From contig WRPF01000031.1 of the NCBI GenBank assembly GCA_009773335.1, positions 1-34,466 on the forward strand: 34,466 bases of DNA, written 5' to 3'. Position numbers and translations under genes: made by a program. The DNA comes from Caulobacteraceae bacterium (GTDB lineage: Bacteria; Pseudomonadota; Alphaproteobacteria; Caulobacterales; Aquidulcibacteraceae). This document shows positions 1-8,553 of this stretch, piece after piece (within the stretch, counting starts at the first letter, position 1; each line of letters starts with the position of its first letter). The notes under the pieces are model-generated. The model searched no databases. It worked only from the letters and a program-made list of their open reading frames with translations, and was not told the origin of the DNA.

Positions 1-76
1 CGAAGGCGAAACCGCCAAGTGCGAGACCGGCCATGACGCAAACGCCCGCCAATGCCGCCGTGATCGTCCGGATCAT
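1..76 (-). CDS. N-terminus of an exported protein (partial)
   Basis: Reading leftward from the ATG at 76, the frame stays open to the window edge and gives 25 residues beginning MIRTITAALAGVCVMAGLAL. This is a short basic start followed by a hydrophobic Ala/Leu/Val/Gly stretch, typical of a Sec signal peptide. A purine-rich GGAGAGCGGG lies just before the ATG as a plausible ribosome binding site. The mature protein is outside the window, so no function can be given. The roughly 100 bases between this start and the end of pyrF (77-176) probably hold its promoter, but I see no clear sigma-70 boxes there. Confidence 0.6.
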   Translation of the reverse strand, partial: MIRTITAALAGVCVMAGLALGGFAF

Positions 77-176
77 CCCGCTCTCCGTGAGGTGTCGCCC
101 GCGTCACCGATGCAGGCCAAAGTAGCCAATGCGCGAAATTAACCCTGAACGCACCCTTGGTCGCGTTTAAAGCGAG

Positions 177-1049
177 TCAGGTGGCTGAAAGTTCCGTCCG
201 CGCCGCGAGAAGCGCGTCATCGATGGCGGCGTTCCAGTCGGACATGGTTCGGGCCGCCGTGGCCGCAGACGGGTAGAGGATGGATCGCGAGGCGCTGACA
301 ATGCCGCCGAAACCGCCGACCAGGCCGGCCAGCGCGTCCGCCGCGCTTGCGCCTTGCGCGCCGTAACCGGGGACCAGAAACAGCGCCGTCGGCAGGATCG
401 TGCGCAGGCGCCGCGCTTCCTCCGGCCAGGTGGCGCCGGCGACCACCATGAGGTTCGACCAGCCTGAACCGGATGCAAGTCTGTCCATCGTCGGCTTCAG
501 CATCTCCGCCACACGCGTCCACAGCGGCGCGCCGTCGACCAGGAGATCCTGCACGTCGCGCGCGCCAGGATTGGAGGTGCGCACGAGGACGGCGACGCCC
601 TTGCCGGTCGCCTCCGCGAGGGCGAGGAACGGCTCAAGCGAATCGAGCCCGAGATAAGGGTTCACCGTCACGCAGTCCGCGTCGAAGCCCGGCGCAGGCC
701 CAAGCGTCGCGCGGGCGTAGCCTTCTGCGGTCGTGCCGATGTCGCCGCGCTTGGCGTCGAGGATCACCGGCAGTCCGAGCGTGCGCGCTTTTGCGGTCAG
801 CGCGCGCGCCGCAGCGAAGCCCTCAGGACCGTATGGCTCGAACAAGCCGATCTGCGGCTTCACCGCCGCGCATTTCCCGGCCGCGCGTTCGAGGATCGCC
901 TCGCTGAATTTTTCCACCGCGCCGACATCGCCGCGCGCGTCGCCAAAGAGGGCGGGGATGCGATGGGGAAACGGGTCGAGGCCTACGCACAGCGGCGCGC
1001 CGCACGCGCGGGTCGCTTCGGTAAGGCGATCCGCGAACGCGCCGGACAT
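177..1049 (-). CDS. pyrF: Orotidine 5'-phosphate decarboxylase (type 2)
   Basis: PyrF decarboxylates OMP to UMP, the last step of de novo pyrimidine synthesis, in the cytoplasm. The 290-residue product has the OMP-decarboxylase signature DAKRGDIGTTA at about residues 98-108, containing the catalytic Asp/Lys array (D98, K100, D103), with K64 in AAVKPQIGLFE. The layout (CVGLDPFPHRIP near the N-terminus, VTVNPYLG, a long C-terminal half) fits the longer type 2 subfamily rather than the E. coli-type enzyme of about 240 residues. I place the start at the ATG at 1049, 5 bases past the stop of the upstream protease gene; a GTG at 1058 overlapping that stop is an alternative. It is the last gene of a tight three-gene minus-strand group. 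Confidence 0.93.
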   Translation of the reverse strand: MSGAFADRLTEATRACGAPLCVGLDPFPHRIPALFGDARGDVGAVEKFSEAILERAAGKCAAVKPQIGLFEPYGPEGFAAARALTAKARTLGLPVILDAKRGDIGTTAEGYARATLGPAPGFDADCVTVNPYLGLDSLEPFLALAEATGKGVAVLVRTSNPGARDVQDLLVDGAPLWTRVAEMLKPTMDRLASGSGWSNLMVVAGATWPEEARRLRTILPTALFLVPGYGAQGASAADALAGLVGGFGGIVSASRSILYPSAATAARTMSDWNAAIDDALLAARTELSAT

Positions 1050-1054
1050 CGCGT

Positions 1055-1903
1055 TCACTGCACCGGCTGCGCGGCGGCGTCCGCAGCCACGCACACAACC
1101 TGCGCCACGCGCAGCGAACGGCGCAGTTCGTCGGCCTCCTGGCCGTATTTCTGCCGCGTCATTGCGGGCCCCGGATCGCCTTCAGGCTTCAGGTTCGCCA
1201 GGCCTAGCAGGCGCGAGACGGATGCCGGCGAGGCCGTGTAGAGGCGTCCACGCCGTGGCGATTCCGCGATCGTCACACCGATGACATTGCCCTTTTCGTC
1301 GAACACCGGTCCGCCGCTCATGCCGGCAAGCGATCCACCCATGCGTTCGGTGTGGCCGAGCACCGCCCATGACAGCACGGGCTCCTCGAGATTGTAGCGG
1401 CCGCGCGCGATCAGCTTCTCGCGGCCATAGAGTTGCGAGACGGCCTCACCGGGGCGGCCCTGCGGAAAGCCCACGTGGAACGCGAGCTGGCCGACGTGCA
1501 GGTCCTCCTCCTTGAGGTGCAGCGCGAGCGCTTCCGGCGCGCGGTCCGTCTTCAGCAACGCGATATCGGCGAACGGCGCGACGCGAATGGCGCGCACCGG
1601 CGCGGCCGCGCGACGACCGACGATGATGCCCACGTCCTTGCAGTCGGCGACCACATGGCGCGCTGTCATCCACCAGCCGTCCTGGTCTATGGCGAATGCC
1701 GTGCCGACGCCGGACGCCACCGGTCCTACTTCGACGAGAACTTCAGGATCAAACACGGACGCCGGCTGCAACGCCGGGCCCTCGTACTCGACGCCGGGGA
1801 TCTGCGTGGTCGTGGAGTCGTCGCGGCGATTGTCGAGCCGGAACATCGCCCAGACGATCGCGCTGATGACCAGCAGGTAGATGACCCAGTCGGGTATCCG
1901 CAT
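1055..1903 (-). CDS. Membrane-anchored trypsin-like serine protease
   Basis: A 282-residue protein with one N-terminal membrane segment (about residues 6-21, WVIYLLVISAIVWAMF), so the protease domain is probably periplasmic and tethered. The chymotrypsin-fold triad is visible: H83 in MTARHVVADC, D113 in FADIALLKTD and S196 in GMSGGPVFDEKGNVIGV, the last being the typical DegP/trypsin_2 active-site box. No PDZ domain follows, unlike DegP/DegS. The C-terminal 50 residues are charged and unassigned. It starts 4 bases after the DUF350 gene stops and ends 5 bases before pyrF, so the three are probably co-transcribed. The substrate is unknown; a role in envelope quality control is inferred from the fold and topology only. 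Confidence 0.82.
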   Translation of the reverse strand: MRIPDWVIYLLVISAIVWAMFRLDNRRDDSTTTQIPGVEYEGPALQPASVFDPEVLVEVGPVASGVGTAFAIDQDGWWMTARHVVADCKDVGIIVGRRAAAPVRAIRVAPFADIALLKTDRAPEALALHLKEEDLHVGQLAFHVGFPQGRPGEAVSQLYGREKLIARGRYNLEEPVLSWAVLGHTERMGGSLAGMSGGPVFDEKGNVIGVTIAESPRRGRLYTASPASVSRLLGLANLKPEGDPGPAMTRQKYGQEADELRRSLRVAQVVCVAADAAAQPVQ

Positions 1904-1907
1904 GGGG

Positions 1908-2375
1908 TCAGCCGAGCGCCGGCAGCGTCAGGGCAGTGGTGCGAAAAAGGCTGAGCGAGGGGTCGGTCAGCGCGCCGGCGAGGATGATGCCGACGCCCAG
2001 CTTGACCGACATGAGGAAGATCGCCGCCGCCACGTCGCCTTCGGCGATGCGCCGGGGAAGGCCGCGCAGGAAGATGTCGGTGAAGCGGAAAGTGATGAGC
2101 TGCACGAGCAGCGTCACGATTCCCCAGACCACGAGGTCCAGCACGCTGTAACTGTGCGCCAGGCATGCGCCGAGCGGTATGGCGAGGCCCACCACCACGG
2201 CGCCGAACGCCAGCGCGGCGGACGCGTTGCCGTCACGGATGAGGGCCAGCTCCTTGTGCGGCGTCAGCAGTACGTAGGTCGTCAGCCCGACGACGAAGAG
2301 CCCCAGGGCGGTCCCCAACTGGATGAGGAACTCCGGGAATCCCGAAATGAAGGCTTGAATCTCGGAGAAATACAT
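1908..2375 (-). CDS. DUF350 family integral membrane protein
   Basis: A 155-residue hydrophobic protein with about four predicted membrane segments (roughly residues 15-40, 55-75, 80-105 and 125-145). The spacing, the charged loop with TPHKELALIRDGNASAALAFGA, and the later segment entered through EGDVAAAIFLMSVKLGVGI match the DUF350 (YjfL-like) family as I know it, in which two similar hairpins repeat. Function is unknown. I prefer the ATG at 2375, which has GAGGTG about 6 bases upstream, over an in-frame GTG at 2384 that overlaps that ribosome binding site. It is the first gene of the protease/pyrF group; its promoter must lie in 2376-2473, shared divergently with bdhA. Confidence 0.75.
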   Translation of the reverse strand: MYFSEIQAFISGFPEFLIQLGTALGLFVVGLTTYVLLTPHKELALIRDGNASAALAFGAVVVGLAIPLGACLAHSYSVLDLVVWGIVTLLVQLITFRFTDIFLRGLPRRIAEGDVAAAIFLMSVKLGVGIILAGALTDPSLSLFRTTALTLPALG

Positions 2376-2473
2376 GGCGCCCACCTCGTTCGGGACGGGC
2401 GGGCGTATCGCCCGGGAGGCGCCGGCGTCAAGCCGGACTGTGAGTAGCCGTCAGCAGCAAGAGGTCAGAGGCC

Positions 2474-3256
2474 ATGGGCACGCGTAAATCGGCAGTCGTC
2501 ACCGGATCGACCAGCGGCATCGGCCTGGGCATCGCCCGGGCGTTCGCCCAAGCGGGCCTGAACGTGACGCTGAACGGCCTGGGCGACCCGGCTGAGATCG
2601 AAAAGATCCGCAGCGGGCTCGCCGCCGAGACGGGGGTGGAGGTGCGCTACGACGGTGCGAACCTGATGCGGGCCGAGGGCGGCGGCGAACTCGTCAACGG
2701 CGCGATCGCTGCGTTCGGGACGGTGGATGTGCTGGTCAACAACGCCGGCATCCAGCACGTCTCTCCGGTGGAGGACTTCCCGCTCGACAAGTGGGACCAG
2801 ATCATCGCGCTCAATCTTTCCTCGGCGTTCTGGACCACACGCGCCGCGCTCGGCGGCATGAAGGCCCGCAAGTGGGGCCGCATCATCAACGTCGCCTCCG
2901 CGCACGGGCTCGTCGCCTCGCCATTCAAGTCGGCCTACGTGGCGGCGAAGCACGGCGTCGTCGGCTTCACCAAGACCGTGGCGCTCGAAGGCGCGCGCGA
3001 CGGCGTGCGTTGCAACGCGATCTGCCCCGGCTACGTGCTGACGCAGCTCGTTGAAAACCAGATTCCTGATACGATGAAAGCCCGCAACATGACGCGCGAG
3101 CAGGTCATCAACGACGTGCTGCTCGCCGCCCAGCCGACGAAGGAATTCGTCAAGGTCGAGGATATCGCGGCCCTCGCCGTCTTCCTGACCACCGACGCCG
3201 CCAACCAGTTCAACGGCGCAGCGATCTCGCTCGATGGCGGGTGGACGGTGCAATAG
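2474..3256 (+). CDS. bdhA: D-3-hydroxybutyrate dehydrogenase
   Basis: This NAD-dependent short-chain dehydrogenase interconverts 3-hydroxybutyrate and acetoacetate in the breakdown of polyhydroxybutyrate. The 260-residue protein has the Rossmann motif TGSTSGIG (10-17), NNAG (89-92) and the catalytic S142, Y155, K159. Residues known to hold the substrate carboxylate in characterised bacterial enzymes are present at the same numbers (Q94, H144, K152, Q196), which makes the assignment specific rather than a generic SDR. The gene starts at ATG 2474 after GAGGT and is followed after only 10 bases by a patatin-like lipase gene on the same strand, so the two are very likely one operon. Confidence 0.95.
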   Translation: MGTRKSAVVTGSTSGIGLGIARAFAQAGLNVTLNGLGDPAEIEKIRSGLAAETGVEVRYDGANLMRAEGGGELVNGAIAAFGTVDVLVNNAGIQHVSPVEDFPLDKWDQIIALNLSSAFWTTRAALGGMKARKWGRIINVASAHGLVASPFKSAYVAAKHGVVGFTKTVALEGARDGVRCNAICPGYVLTQLVENQIPDTMKARNMTREQVINDVLLAAQPTKEFVKVEDIAALAVFLTTDAANQFNGAAISLDGGWTVQ

Positions 3257-3266
3257 CGGGCGCGCG

Positions 3267-4340
3267 ATGTCCGCCCGCAAATCACCACCCAAGCGCATCA
3301 ACCTCGCCCTGCAGGGCGGAGGCGCGCTGGGCGCTTACACATGGGGCGTGCTCGACCGCATACTTGAGGACGATCGCCTGGAGATCGCGGCGATCTCGGG
3401 CGCATCCGCGGGCGCGATGAACGGCGTGGTGGTGTGCGAGGCGCTTGTCGAGGGCGGCAGACCGGAGGCGCGCGTGGCGTTGCGCCGGTTCTGGGAAGGC
3501 ATCGCACGGGCCGGCGCGGCCAGTCCGTTCCGTCGGTCGCCGCTGCACGCGATGATGCTGTCGTCTCTGGGGTCCGTCGTGGGTGATGCGATCACTGCGC
3601 CGTGGGCATGGTGGCTGAATGCGATGGCGGACGCATCCAGCCCCTACACGACCAATCCGCTCAACCTCAATCCCGTCGGCGACGTGCTCGACGGCCTCGT
3701 GGATTTCGATCGCGTGAGGCAATGCAGGACCATCCGCCTCTATGTGGCGGCGACGAACGTCGAGACCGGCCGCGCGCGCATCTTCACCAATTCAGAGATG
3801 ACGGCCCGCCATGTGCTCGCATCTGCCTGCCTGCCGCAGATGTTCCAGGCGGTGGAGATCGACGGCGCACGCTACTGGGATGGCGGCTACATGGGCAATC
3901 CGCCGCTGTTCCCGCTGTTCGACAAGCCTGCCTCGCGCGATGTTATAATCGTGCAGATCAACCCCATCGTGCGGCCGGGCGTGCCGAAGACCGCCGCCGA
4001 GATCACGTCGCGCGTGAACGAGATCACGTTCAACGCCAGCCTGCTGCGCGAATTTCACGCCATCGATTTCGTCGCGCGTCTTCTCGATCAGGGACGCCTG
4101 GAAGAGGGGCGCTACAACAGGATGCTGATCCACGTTGTCAGCGACGACGCAGCGCTCCTGCCGCTGGGCTCCATGGCGAAGCTCAACACCGATTTCAGCT
4201 TCTTCGAGGAACTGTTCGCCATCGGCCGTCTCGCCGCCGATCGCTGGATCGACGACCACTACGGCGATCTCGGCGAGCGTTCGACGGTGGATTTGCACGA
4301 AATGTTCGCGGGCGAGATCGGCCCGCCGTCGCACGGCTGA
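3267..4340 (+). CDS. Patatin-like phospholipase / acyl hydrolase
   Basis: A 357-residue protein of the patatin family of Ser-Asp dyad lipid hydrolases. The oxyanion-hole loop LQGGGALGAY is at residues 15-24, the nucleophile elbow GASAG at 45-49 (S47), and the catalytic Asp in the DGG motif at D205 (YWDGGYMGNP). There is no signal peptide or membrane anchor, so it is probably cytoplasmic. The start at 3267 lies 10 bases after the bdhA stop; an earlier in-frame ATG at 3234 lies inside bdhA and is less likely. The coupling with bdhA suggests a role in lipid or polyhydroxybutyrate granule turnover, but this is context only. The substrate cannot be read from the sequence. Confidence 0.88.
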   Translation: MSARKSPPKRINLALQGGGALGAYTWGVLDRILEDDRLEIAAISGASAGAMNGVVVCEALVEGGRPEARVALRRFWEGIARAGAASPFRRSPLHAMMLSSLGSVVGDAITAPWAWWLNAMADASSPYTTNPLNLNPVGDVLDGLVDFDRVRQCRTIRLYVAATNVETGRARIFTNSEMTARHVLASACLPQMFQAVEIDGARYWDGGYMGNPPLFPLFDKPASRDVIIVQINPIVRPGVPKTAAEITSRVNEITFNASLLREFHAIDFVARLLDQGRLEEGRYNRMLIHVVSDDAALLPLGSMAKLNTDFSFFEELFAIGRLAADRWIDDHYGDLGERSTVDLHEMFAGEIGPPSHG

Positions 4341-4430
4341 TGGCGTCTTTGCGCGGCGGGACCGAGGTGGATATAGCTGGCTCCATCGCGTCGCCAGCGG
4401 GCGGCCAACCCTGTTCCCGAGGTATTTCCC

Positions 4431-6272
4431 ATGCACGCCACCCGTCGCGAAGTCCTTGCCGGCGCTGTCGCCGTCGGCGCGCTGTTTGCGGGCTCCGCGG
4501 GCGCGGCCCCGGTCGCCGATGCGCGGCTCGGCGCGCTGTTGTCCGCCATGGCCGATCAGATCCTGAGCGCGGCGCCGGAGCAGGCGACTTCGCTTGGCCT
4601 CGACACCGGCGCACGGGCCGGCCTGCGGGCCCGCCTGTCCGACCGCTCGATACCGGGTTCCTACGCCGACAAGGTCGAGGGCCGCGCGCGTCTGCGCCGT
4701 CTTGAGGCCTTTCCGGCGGCAGCGTTGAACGATGACGATCGCATCCGCTACGACGCCGTGCGTTTCGCCGTCGAACTCGGCCGTGACGGCGAGGGCTTCC
4801 ACTTCGGCGAGAACTCCTACCTCGCGGCGATGGGCGGCGGCGCGGTTCCCTACGTCGTGTCGCAGCAGAACGGGGCATATTCCGGTATCCCGGAATTCCT
4901 GAACTCACAGCATCCGATCGGCACGCGCGCCGACTGCGACGCCTACATCGCGCGCATGAACGCGTATGCGCGCCAGCTCGATCAGGAAACCGAACGGGTG
5001 CGCCGCGACGCCAACGCCGGCGTGATCGCGCCGGACTTCATTCTCGACAACGCCATCGGCCAGATCACTGCGGCGCGAGCGCAGGCGGCGGCGGAAACAA
5101 CGCTCGTCCAGTCGCTCGTCACGCGGGCGCAGGCGAAGGGGATCGACGGCGACTTCGCCACGCCCGCGCAGCGCATCGTAACGTCGAAGGTGCAGCCCGC
5201 GCTGGATCGGCAACTCGCAGCGCTCAAGGCGGCGCGTGCGCGCGCGACATCCGACGCTGGCGTGTGGAAGCTCCCCGAAGGCGAAGGCTACTACCGCTGG
5301 CTGCTCAAGATCGGCACCACGACCGGCATGACGCCCGACGACATCCACCGGATGGGTCTGAACCAGGGCGCGGCCATAGACGCAGAAATGGACGCGCTTC
5401 TGAAATCCCAGGGGCTGACGCAGGGCTCCGTCGGCGAGCGCACTAGCGCGCTGACGAAAGATCCGCGCTTCACTTATCCCAACACCGACGAGGGCCGCAC
5501 GCAGCTTCTCGCCTACGTCACCGGCCGGATCGCGGCGCTGCGCGCCTTGGCGCCGCAACTTTCGCGCCTGCCGCTGAAAGCGGACGTGGAGGTCAGACGC
5601 GTGCCCGTCGACATCCAGGACGGCGCGGCGCTGGGCTACATGAACTTCGCCTCGCTCGATGGCGCCCGACCGGCGATCTACTACATCAACCTGAAAGACA
5701 CAGGGTTGTGGCCGCGCTGGACCATCCCGTCCCTCAGCGCCCACGAAGCTATTCCCGGTCATGCCTGGCAGGGCGCCTATCTCGCCGAAAACCACGCCGA
5801 GGTTCCGCTCATTGCGTCGGTCATGGGCTTCAACGCCTTCATCGAAGGCTGGGCGCTTTACGCCGAACAGCTCGCCGACGAATTCGGCCTGTACGGCGAA
5901 GACCCGTTCGGCCGCCTCGGCTACCTGCAGGCGCAACGTTTCCGCGCGGCGCGCCTCGTCGTCGACACGGGCCTGCACCACAAACGCTGGACGCGCGAGA
6001 AGGCGATCCAGACTCTCGTCGAGATGACCGGTCGCGCCGAGGGCGCGGCGCGCAGCGAGATCGATCGTTACTGCGCTTCGCCGGGGCAGGCGTGCGGTTA
6101 CAAGGTCGGCCATACCGAGATCGTGCGGCTGCGCGAGATGGCGCGTACGGCGCTCGGCTCCAGATTCGACCTGCGCGACTTCGACGATGCGGTCGTGCGC
6201 ACAGGCGGCGTGCCGCTGACGGTGCTTGAAACCGCGATCAAGGGTTACATCGCGCGGACGGGCGCAGCGTAA
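4431..6272 (+). CDS. Exported DUF885 family protein (putative metallopeptidase)
   Basis: A 613-residue protein beginning with a twin-arginine-like signal (TRREVLAGAVAVGALFAG, ending near GSAGAAP), so it is probably exported, perhaps folded with its metal by the Tat route. The DUF885 hallmark HEAIPGH spans H438-H443, an HExxxxH-type metal-binding motif, followed by E472 in FIEGWALYAEQLADE, the usual third ligand region. Its length matches the family's usual ~600 residues. DUF885 proteins are considered zinc peptidases, but the substrate here is unknown. The start has GAGG about 8 bases upstream. The 90 bases after the patatin gene include a weak -10-like TATAGC near 4372, so it may have its own promoter. 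Confidence 0.85.
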   Translation: MHATRREVLAGAVAVGALFAGSAGAAPVADARLGALLSAMADQILSAAPEQATSLGLDTGARAGLRARLSDRSIPGSYADKVEGRARLRRLEAFPAAALNDDDRIRYDAVRFAVELGRDGEGFHFGENSYLAAMGGGAVPYVVSQQNGAYSGIPEFLNSQHPIGTRADCDAYIARMNAYARQLDQETERVRRDANAGVIAPDFILDNAIGQITAARAQAAAETTLVQSLVTRAQAKGIDGDFATPAQRIVTSKVQPALDRQLAALKAARARATSDAGVWKLPEGEGYYRWLLKIGTTTGMTPDDIHRMGLNQGAAIDAEMDALLKSQGLTQGSVGERTSALTKDPRFTYPNTDEGRTQLLAYVTGRIAALRALAPQLSRLPLKADVEVRRVPVDIQDGAALGYMNFASLDGARPAIYYINLKDTGLWPRWTIPSLSAHEAIPGHAWQGAYLAENHAEVPLIASVMGFNAFIEGWALYAEQLADEFGLYGEDPFGRLGYLQAQRFRAARLVVDTGLHHKRWTREKAIQTLVEMTGRAEGAARSEIDRYCASPGQACGYKVGHTEIVRLREMARTALGSRFDLRDFDDAVVRTGGVPLTVLETAIKGYIARTGAA

Positions 6273-6321
6273 CCGGGCGCGGATTTACCCGGCATTAGCC
6301 GTTCGCGTCGATAAGCGGGCC

Positions 6322-6756
6322 ATGGCTCGCATCATCACCGCGCTCGCGCTTTCAGGCATCATCGCGTTCACCGGCGTCAGCGCCGCCGAGGGCCCGCCGC
6401 ACACCGACGCCGGCAAGGGCGGCACGCGCCTGACCAGCGCGGTGTCATTCGTGCCGATGCCGCCGTTGACTGCGGCCACGCCGCTCGGTCGCTCCATCGG
6501 CGGCATGATCTCGGCGGAGTTCAGCTTCGATATTCCCGACGCCCGGCTGCGCGCGCGCGCCCAGGCCATGCGGCCGCGCCTGCAGGACGTCTTGCGCGGT
6601 GCGTTGACGGAGTATGGGTCGTCGCACTATCGCGCCGGCGGTGCGCCGGATCCCACGCAACTTTGCGCCATGGCCCAGATCGCCGTGGATCGCGCCATGG
6701 GCGGGCCGGGCGTGCGCGTGCTGATGGCCAACGTCATGGTCACCGAGCGGCGATAG
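6322..6756 (+). CDS. Small exported protein resembling the FliL periplasmic domain
   Basis: A 144-residue protein with an N-terminal signal peptide (about 1-22, cleavage near VSAAEG). The mature part has a pattern I associate with FliL-like domains: a FVPMPPL element (43-49), a beta segment ending in AEFSFDIPD (65-73), a long helix LRARAQAMRPRLQDVLRGAL (76-95) and a final strand VRVLMANVMVTE (131-142). It lacks the usual FliL N-terminal anchor and basic tail, so it would be free in the periplasm if the signal is cleaved. There is no flagellar gene beside it. The similarity is a judgement by eye and the function is unknown. The upstream ribosome binding site is weak. It ends 4 bases before the convergent gene at 6761. 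Confidence 0.7.
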   Translation: MARIITALALSGIIAFTGVSAAEGPPHTDAGKGGTRLTSAVSFVPMPPLTAATPLGRSIGGMISAEFSFDIPDARLRARAQAMRPRLQDVLRGALTEYGSSHYRAGGAPDPTQLCAMAQIAVDRAMGGPGVRVLMANVMVTERR

Positions 6757-6760
6757 CCGC

Positions 6761-7324
6761 CTATCGGCCCCGGCTGCAGGCCGGGCCTGCGAGCGCTTCG
6801 ACCACCCCGCCCGGCTGGATCGGCCGCATGTCCGGCTCCGCGCCCGACATCGGCAGCGTGCGCACCGAATCCTCCGGCGCATCGCCCATGATGCGGCGTT
6901 CCAGCATGGCGTATGTCCGGCCGACGCAATCGATCCGGTACTGGTAGCGGTCGCGGGTGTAGGAGATTGTCTCGATCGTCTTTTCGTCCTCGAACTTTTC
7001 CTGCTCAGGTCTCACCCGCAGGATCTGAACCCACACGTCGCGGGCGCCGGTTTCCGGGTTGCAGGCGATGGTGAAGGGATTGAACTCGATTCGCGAGCCG
7101 TCGCGCTGGTTGCGCAGGTGCTGCCAGTCCGACGACAGGCCGCGGTATTTCTCGAAGTGCGGGTTGGGCGCGCAGTCGACGATCTTCGACTGCGCGATCT
7201 CCTCGGCGCGCCGGTCGGTCGCGGATTTCGCCCCCGGCATCGACTGCGGCGCGATGAGGGCGAGCCCGCCCAGGACGACAAGCCCGATCGCGCCAAAGGC
7301 GAGCCAGCGGACGCGATTTTCCAT
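6761..7324 (-). CDS. Membrane-anchored protein, surface-adhesin-E-like domain
   Basis: A 187-residue protein with one N-terminal hydrophobic segment (about 8-26), probably anchored in or secreted through the inner membrane. Four cysteines (DCAPN, IACNP, RIDCVGR, GPACSRGR) could form two disulfides. The last 100 residues follow the order seen in the small 'surface-adhesin E' domain: a VWVQILRV strand, a charged helix, YQYRIDCVGRTYAMLERRI, a short W-less strand, then PIQPGGVVEALAGPAC. The name comes from one Haemophilus protein and does not establish adhesion here. A GGGAGAA lies 7 bases before the ATG at 7324. Function unknown. Confidence 0.7.
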   Translation of the reverse strand: MENRVRWLAFGAIGLVVLGGLALIAPQSMPGAKSATDRRAEEIAQSKIVDCAPNPHFEKYRGLSSDWQHLRNQRDGSRIEFNPFTIACNPETGARDVWVQILRVRPEQEKFEDEKTIETISYTRDRYQYRIDCVGRTYAMLERRIMGDAPEDSVRTLPMSGAEPDMRPIQPGGVVEALAGPACSRGR

Positions 7325-7513
7325 GAAACGTTTCTCCCTGGCGTTAGCCTCCTAGATCGGATGTTTGCCCCGGTACGGCAAGGGCGACAGGCGTGGGCGG
7401 CCGGTTTGGGTCGTCGCCTGCGGGATCGGGGATTTCCAGGGGCGGCCTTGCGCGCCTAGCATCGTCTCCCGACCATCTGGCCGTCCGGCACGGTCTCCTT
7501 CGGAGCACGCGAC

Positions 7514-8383
7514 ATGGGTCTGCACATCGAACCTCTCGAAGGCGTCGGCGCGGAGGTGCTGGACGTGGATCTGGCGGGCGAGCTGTCGAACGCCGAGTTC
7601 AGCGCCATCCGCGACGCCTATGCCGCGCACGGCGTGATCTTCTTCCGCGACCAGGACATCACTGAAGAACAGCACATCGCCTTCGCGCGCCGCTGGGCGC
7701 CGATCAACATCAATCGCTTCTTCGCCGCGCACCCGAAGCATCCCGAAATCGCGATGGTGTCGAAGGAGCGCGAACAGCGCGACAATATCGGCGGCGGCTG
7801 GCACACCGATCACTCCTACGATCATATCCCCGCCATGGGTTCGATTCTCGTGGCGCGCGAGCTGCCGCCCGAAGGCGGCAACACGCTGTTTGCCTCCATG
7901 TATGCAGCTTACGACGCGCTTTCGGAGGGCTTCCGGGACATGCTCTCGACGCTGAAGGCCGTGCACTCCGCGCGCCACATCTTCGGCGAGGCGCCTGGAA
8001 CTCATTACAGCCAGTCGGACGCCGGCGGCGGCAGGATCGGCAATGCGAGCGCCGCCGAACAGCTTCGGGATGCCGTTCACCCCGTCGTCATCACCCATCC
8101 GCTGAGCGGCAAGAAGGCGCTCTACGTCAATCCCGCCTTCACGATCCGCTTCGACGGCTGGACGGCGGAAGAGTCGAAACCCTTGCTCATGCAGATCTAC
8201 GCGCACTGCATGAACCCGGCTTTCACGCACGAATTCGTCTGGCGTCCGGGGTCGATCGCCTTCTGGGACAATCGCGCCACCTGGCATTTTGCCCGCAACG
8301 ATTATCACGGCCACCGCCGCGAGATGCACCGCATCACCGTGGAAGGCGAGCCGCTCGCCGGTGTGGCGCCCGCGGTCGCGTGA
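7514..8383 (+). CDS. TauD/TfdA family Fe(II)/2-oxoglutarate dioxygenase
   Basis: A 289-residue enzyme of the taurine dioxygenase family, which hydroxylates a substrate at the expense of 2-oxoglutarate and oxygen. The iron ligands are H97 and D99 (WHTDHSY) and H258 (NRATWHFARNDY); the 2-oxoglutarate-binding arginine is R268/R269 in GHRREMHRITVEG. The opening IEPLEGVGAEVLDVDL and the HGVIFFRDQDIT block are standard for the family. The substrate cannot be told: TauD relatives act on taurine, chlorophenoxy acids, carnitine precursors and many natural products. No sulfonate transporter is nearby. It stands 170 bases before the ATP-grasp gene on the same strand, so a shared pathway or operon is possible but unproven. 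Confidence 0.9.
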   Translation: MGLHIEPLEGVGAEVLDVDLAGELSNAEFSAIRDAYAAHGVIFFRDQDITEEQHIAFARRWAPININRFFAAHPKHPEIAMVSKEREQRDNIGGGWHTDHSYDHIPAMGSILVARELPPEGGNTLFASMYAAYDALSEGFRDMLSTLKAVHSARHIFGEAPGTHYSQSDAGGGRIGNASAAEQLRDAVHPVVITHPLSGKKALYVNPAFTIRFDGWTAEESKPLLMQIYAHCMNPAFTHEFVWRPGSIAFWDNRATWHFARNDYHGHRREMHRITVEGEPLAGVAPAVA

Positions 8384-8553
8384 GTGAACACAAAAGCGGC
8401 GCCGCGCCGCTGCGCAGGCCAAATATCCGGCGCCCGGTCCCACGAGGGGAAACTCAAGGCGTCCCGGCTGGGCCGCCTAGCTGGTCAGGGCCTGAAAACT
8501 CCCCGACACTGGCCCCCGCAGCGCAGAAGGGCAGACCCGCTGCAGGGAGCGCC

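Noticed and set aside
8380-8553. Upstream extension of the ATP-grasp gene from a GTG overlapping the dioxygenase stop
   Set aside because: The 58 extra residues are Pro/Arg/Gly-rich and not family-like, while ATG 8554 has a good ribosome binding site and gives normal length.
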